Assembly (NCBI GenBank): GCA_014377155.1
Contig: JACMQD010000204.1
Coordinates: 1 to 9,629 of the forward strand
Length of the DNA: 9,629 nucleotides
Direction: 5' to 3'
From: Herminiimonas sp.
Lineage (GTDB): Bacteria; Pseudomonadota; Gammaproteobacteria; Burkholderiales; Burkholderiaceae
The notes under the pieces are model-generated. The model was not told the origin of the DNA. It searched no databases and saw only the letters and a list, made by a program, of their open reading frames with translations. Positions 7,255 through 9,629 of this stretch are shown piece after piece. The translations under genes were made by a program, and so were the position numbers. How positions within the stretch are numbered: position 1 is the first letter of the stretch; each line of letters begins with the position of its first letter.

Positions 7255-7452
7255 ATGAACGAACATCAATACTATCTCTCGCACGCCGAGAAGGCTTACT
7301 ACACAGGCGGCCTGGTAATTTTCTTCGCCGTCGCCGCGATCTTTGGTTTGCGGCAATATCTGCAAAATCGTCGAGTGCAAAAAAGCAAAACACTCGCTGC
7401 GTTGAAAGCCGGGAGAAAAAAACCGAAGCGCAGCAAAAAACGTTCGAAATAA
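7255..7452 (+). CDS. Small single-pass membrane protein with a basic tail
   Basis: This 65-aa product is not recognised. It has a polar N-terminus, one transmembrane helix (about residues 17-34, YTGGLVIFFAVAAIFGLR) and a strongly basic C-terminus (AGRKKPKRSKKRSK at 52-65) that would lie in the cytoplasm. Codon choice looks normal for the region, and the helix-plus-basic-tail layout argues against a chance ORF. The ribosome site is weak. It diverges from the 115-aa gene by only 41 bp and lies 93 bp before dmeR on the same strand, so it may be linked to either metal system. It ends before the DmeR operator, so it is probably not under the same control. Confidence 0.6.
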   Translation: MNEHQYYLSHAEKAYYTGGLVIFFAVAAIFGLRQYLQNRRVQKSKTLAALKAGRKKPKRSKKRSK

Positions 7453-7485
7453 CCGGCATTCGCAGAATTCCGCTTTCGATTTTTC

Positions 7486-7514
7486 GCCACATAACGGTTA
7501 TATTCGATGATAAT
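7486..7514 (+). promoter_or_regulatory. Candidate dmeRF promoter
   Basis: GATAAT (7509-7514) is a 5/6 match to the -10 box. GCCACA (7486-7491), 17 bases upstream, is a poor -35 that keeps only the ACA half. The -10 ends where the DmeR operator begins, so a bound repressor would block RNA polymerase. An alternative -10 is TATATT at 7499-7504. Confidence 0.35.
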
Positions 7515-7533
7515 AGTATACCCCCCTATATTA
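7514..7533. promoter_or_regulatory. DmeR/RcnR-type operator
   Basis: TAGTATACCCCCCTATATTA consists of two 7-bp AT-rich arms, inverted with a single mismatch, around a C6 tract. RcnR, DmeR and related repressors are known to bind such AT-flanked G/C tracts (RcnR: TACT, six G, one base, AGTA). The DmeR boxes described in rhizobia have the same ATAGTATA-C6-TATA core as I recall them. The site lies 12 bases before the dmeR start, over the presumed promoter, so dmeRF is probably autorepressed and released by Co(II) or Ni(II). Confidence 0.85.
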
Positions 7534-7545
7534 ATTGACGAGCGC

Positions 7546-7824
7546 ATGGGACATACGATCCGAGACAAACAGAAACTGCTGAATAGAATCAAGCGTATTC
7601 GGGGGCAAGTCGATGCCATCGAACGTGCTCTCGACAAGGAAAGCGACTGCATCGAAGTTTTGCAACAGATCACGAGCTGCAGAGGCGCGATGACAGGCTT
7701 GCTCGCGGTGGTATTGGAGGATCACATCCGTACCCATCTGGTCGATGCGGACCATGGCGCAGGAGGGTCGTCGGCTGACGCCCGCGAGCAATTGATCGAC
7801 GTTGTCCACAGCTATTTCAAGTGA
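7546..7824 (+). CDS. dmeR: Co/Ni-responsive repressor DmeR (RcnR/CsoR family)
   Basis: DmeR is a small all-helical DNA-binding repressor that releases its operator when it binds cobalt or nickel, turning on dmeF. The 92-aa product begins MGHTIRDKQKLL, nearly the same as the RcnR N-terminus. It has His3, Cys35, His60 and His64 at the exact positions of the RcnR Co/Ni ligands, along with the family core RIKRIRGQVDAIERAL (14-29). The start is ATG 7546, with a modest GACGAG upstream. A longer frame from 7507 would place the operator inside the gene and lose the N-terminal amine/His3 ligand pair. dmeF follows after seven bases. Length and ligands are complete, so it is probably functional. Confidence 0.93.
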   Translation: MGHTIRDKQKLLNRIKRIRGQVDAIERALDKESDCIEVLQQITSCRGAMTGLLAVVLEDHIRTHLVDADHGAGGSSADAREQLIDVVHSYFK

Positions 7825-7831
7825 GTTTTTT

Positions 7832-9130
7832 ATGAGTAATTTTTACGACGTGCCGTTCGGAGACAGCCACGACCATGTTTTTCTAGGCGAGGGACACGAC
7901 AAGAACGCCCGAAAAACCTGGTGGGTCATCGGCCTTGCCGCCACCATGATGATTGTCGAAATCGTCGGCGGCACCCTGTTTGGGTCCTTGGCCTTGGTGG
8001 CTGACGGCATGCACATGTCGACCCATGCCGGCGCCATGCTGATCGCGGCGCTGGCCTACACCTATGCCCGCAAACACGCACATGACCCGAGGTTCGTCTT
8101 TGGCACTGGCAAGCTGGGAGACCTGGCCGGCTTTACCAGCGCCATTATTCTAGCGATGATTGCGCTGATCATCGGTTACGAAGCGGTCTTGCGGCTCATG
8201 TCACCGGTTCCGATTCATTTTCGGGAAGCGATTCCAATTGCGGTGGTTGGTCTTCTGGTGAACGTTGCCAGCGCCTGGTTATTGAGTGGCGACGATCATC
8301 ACGATCACAGCCATGGTCATGGTCATGGTCATGGTCATGGTCATGGCGACCATGACGATCACGCAGAGCACGCGCATGACGATGAACGAAAGGAGTTTCA
8401 GTCAGCAGCCGGTGCGTGTTCGCTGGCGATCTTTGAAAAAACAGGACCTGCCGTATTTCGCCTGGAAACCGACGCCAAGAATGCCGATTTCTTGATACAG
8501 GCCGTCGTGACGACTGTCAGGCCGGATGGTCATCGTCAGGATTTCGTGTTTGCCGACGCAGGCGGCGCATGGCAATCGACGACAACCATTCCAGAGCCCC
8601 ATACGTTCACCGCATTAGTAAAAATGGGCGAAGACACCCATTCACTGGTATTCGAAGAGCATGCCCACCCCGCTGAAGCAGGCGGGGTGGATACGCGTGA
8701 CCACAACATGCGTGCTGCTTACCTACACATTATTGCGGACGCCGCCGTGTCGGTACTGGCAATCGTCGGCCTGGTGTTGGCAAAGATATTCGAATGGCTC
8801 TGGATGGATCCTTTGGCCGGCATCGTCGGCGCGCTGGTCATCGCCAACTGGTCCTACGGTTTGATTCGTGACACGGGCGCCATTCTCGTTGACCTGAACA
8901 AGGATGATTCGATTGCCCGCAAAATAAGAAGCACCGTCGAGTCTGCAGGCGATGGATTGGTGGACCTGCACGTCTGGCGTCTCGGGCCGGGGCATTTCAG
9001 TGCAGTTGCCGCTGTTGAAACCACTGCGCAAACACATGACACGCGGTTTTATCACCAGCTTTTGCGGTCGGTTCCCGGCCTTTCTCACGTCACCATTGAG
9101 GTACAGCATTCAGGCGAGCGTTCGTGCTAA
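7832..9130 (+). CDS. dmeF: Cobalt/nickel efflux CDF transporter DmeF, with an extra domain
   Basis: DmeF is an inner-membrane cation diffusion facilitator that exports Co(II)/Ni(II) in exchange for protons. The 432-aa product has a His-bearing N-terminus (DSHDH 11-15), TM1 (about 30-52), TM2 with the metal site HMSTH (61-65), TM3 and TM4 (about 98-151), and a His/Asp/Gly-rich cytoplasmic loop (155-182). TM5 has HIIADAA (299-305, H299 and D303), TM6 ends near 350, and a CTD with DLHVWRLGPGHFS follows (378-390). These are DmeF hallmarks. Unusually, residues 195-278 form an additional beta-rich segment (including TTVRPDG 227-233 and IPEPHTF 253-259) between the His loop and TM5, not needed by the core fold. 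It is preceded by AGTGAG, which overlaps the dmeR stop, so the two are coupled. The start at ATG 7832 is chosen over a TTG at 7802 inside dmeR. Confidence 0.93.
   Translation: MSNFYDVPFGDSHDHVFLGEGHDKNARKTWWVIGLAATMMIVEIVGGTLFGSLALVADGMHMSTHAGAMLIAALAYTYARKHAHDPRFVFGTGKLGDLAGFTSAIILAMIALIIGYEAVLRLMSPVPIHFREAIPIAVVGLLVNVASAWLLSGDDHHDHSHGHGHGHGHGHGDHDDHAEHAHDDERKEFQSAAGACSLAIFEKTGPAVFRLETDAKNADFLIQAVVTTVRPDGHRQDFVFADAGGAWQSTTTIPEPHTFTALVKMGEDTHSLVFEEHAHPAEAGGVDTRDHNMRAAYLHIIADAAVSVLAIVGLVLAKIFEWLWMDPLAGIVGALVIANWSYGLIRDTGAILVDLNKDDSIARKIRSTVESAGDGLVDLHVWRLGPGHFSAVAAVETTAQTHDTRFYHQLLRSVPGLSHVTIEVQHSGERSC
8312..8347 (+). repeat. Hexanucleotide CATGGT repeat coding (His-Gly)6
   Basis: Five identical CATGGT units plus a final CATGGC encode six His-Gly pairs in the DmeF metal-binding loop. 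Near-perfect identity, including the third codon positions, points to recent slippage expansion, so the length probably varies between strains. Confidence 0.9.
8665..8690 (+). repeat. Strong hairpin within dmeF
   Basis: CCACCCCGC (8665-8673) and GCGGGGTGG (8682-8690) are perfect 9-bp inverted arms around an 8-base loop. The hairpin lies at the exact junction between the inserted domain and the conserved TM5 half. There is no T tract, so it is not a terminator. It may slow translation or mark an old recombination joint, or be chance in GC-rich coding DNA. Confidence 0.6.
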
Positions 9131-9327
9131 CGACTCCCAATACACATCACCTGCATTGACAGAGAACCCAAGGATCGTGCTGGCAGGATCGTGGGTTAGC
9201 TCCGGGTTGAATCCGCTTCTGTCCAGAGCGACGCGCTCGCCAGAAGGATCGTCAACCAACGTACTGTGATATCGAAGCTGTAACCGCCATCGAAGCGATA
9301 GCAGTCGGGAAGTCGTCGCCATTTCTC
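9131..9327. other. Intergenic region after dmeF, nothing clear
   Basis: Between the dmeF stop and the CDF remnant I see no credible gene or terminator. The motif GGATCGTG recurs (about 9172 and 9187) and GGATCGTC appears near 9245, too short to call a repeat family. A minus-strand frame runs through it (to 9110) but has no family features here; it is probably further decayed sequence. Confidence 0.4.
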
Positions 9328-9463
9328 TCAATGCCGGGCCGCAGAGGTCAACGCTACGCCTTTGATGCTCGTAGACCCCGGCCACTCCCTCCACACTTGC
9401 AAGATACTGTGGGACCTTTTTGACATCAATATCATCTGCCTCCGCATGGAGCGCCAGCTTGAC
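9328..9463 (-). pseudogene. Remnant of a second CDF transporter, C-terminal domain
   Basis: The minus-strand frame from 9463 reads VKLALHAEADDIDVKKVPQY and continues to EGVAGVY at 9371. This fits the start of the cytoplasmic C-terminal domain of CzcD-type CDF proteins, where an ID...V..YL...GV..V segment precedes DLHVW. The DLHVW block is missing. A shifted frame continues with STSIKGVALTSAARH (9375-9331), which resembles the following STTEVALTAHLV stretch, then stops. The pattern suggests a frameshifting deletion. All membrane segments are absent: the remnant begins 10 bases after the stop of the upstream repressor, so the N-terminal two thirds must have been deleted. Homology is judged by eye. 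Confidence 0.5.
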
Positions 9464-9473
9464 TGAGTGGGTA

Positions 9474-9629
9474 TTACAAGTATTTGGCGATCGCCTTGAA
9501 TTCTTCCACGACGTCCTGACCGTCGCCATGCGCTAAACATTGGCTGATGTGCTCGTGGATGAGCGCTTTTTTGGCAGACGTAATGGCGCTTTCGACTGCC
9601 TGCAGCTGTTGCGCCAAATCCACGCAGGG
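9474..9629 (-). CDS. CsoR-family metal-sensing repressor, C-terminal part
   Basis: The last 51 codons of a CsoR/RcnR-family repressor (old DUF156) read leftward from the window edge to TAA at 9476-9474. The fragment runs PCVDLAQQLQAVESAI, then ALIHEHISQCL and ends EEFKAIAKYL. Its Cys2, His27 and Cys31 have the 25- and 29-residue spacing of the Cys-His-Cys Cu(I) site in CsoR, unlike the His/Cys set of the DmeR in this window. It is therefore more likely a copper (or related thiophilic metal) sensor. The N-terminus is outside the window. The former partner gene, a CDF transporter, seems to be decayed just downstream. Confidence 0.88.
   Translation of the reverse strand, partial: PCVDLAQQLQAVESAITSAKKALIHEHISQCLAHGDGQDVVEEFKAIAKYL

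Noticed and set aside
7507..7545. Upstream ATG for dmeR at 7507
   Set aside because: It would place the DmeR operator inside the coding region and move His3 and the N-terminus, both used as metal ligands in RcnR.
8286..8495. Plus-strand Met/Val-rich ORF within dmeF
   Set aside because: It is the shifted reading of the CATGGT repeat and lies wholly inside dmeF.
9110..9529. A 139-codon minus-strand ORF taken as one whole gene
   Set aside because: Its first part overlaps the CsoR-family gene in another frame and only the middle (9463-9371) looks like protein of a known family. The rest has no features, so it is treated as a remnant plus noise.

Overview
The window is a metal-homeostasis cluster, most likely from a betaproteobacterium of the Burkholderiales. 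An Oxalobacteraceae-type genome of moderate GC fits best. This is inferred from gene style and from the mix of a Cupriavidus/Pseudomonas-type copAB, a DmeRF pair and a ZnuD-like receptor, not from a search. I see no rRNA, tRNA, CRISPR array, insertion sequence or integrase.

Left part (1-3958, minus strand): a secreted His/Cys-rich protein of CzcI/CopL style is followed by copA (Tat-exported multicopper oxidase) and copB (Met-rich outer-membrane protein). copA and copB overlap by four bases. Downstream of copB lie a short leftover or tiny ORF and a good rho-independent terminator. Then come the first seven codons of another minus-strand gene, which runs off the window. The copper genes probably start from a promoter near 4000 with a perfect TTGACA -35 box. 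CopA and CopB act in the periplasm and outer membrane to oxidise and bind copper.

Middle part (3959-7213): a divergent intergenic region with an inverted repeat separates the copper genes from a plus-strand gene (4206-4541) for a small secreted protein that I do not recognise. Its tail is His-rich. After about 250 bp with no convincing gene (4542-4797) come two minus-strand genes transcribed right to left. They encode a 115-aa signal-anchored protein and then a 662-aa TonB-dependent receptor of the ZnuD-like type, which probably imports a metal or metal complex across the outer membrane.

Right part (7255-9130, plus strand): a 65-aa single-pass basic membrane protein is followed by dmeR and dmeF. 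A textbook-looking RcnR/DmeR operator (AT arms around a C6 tract) lies just upstream of dmeR. DmeR keeps all four RcnR-type Co/Ni ligands. DmeF is a cation diffusion facilitator with a His-rich loop and, unusually, an extra domain of about 85 residues between TM4 and TM5.

Right end (9131-9629, minus strand): the C-terminal 51 residues of a second CsoR/RcnR-family repressor carry a Cys-His-Cys triad typical of Cu(I) sensors. It is followed by what looks like the decayed C-terminal end of a second CDF transporter. Overall the segment combines copper detoxification, cobalt/nickel efflux and outer-membrane metal uptake, with at least two degenerate pieces suggesting recombination in the island.
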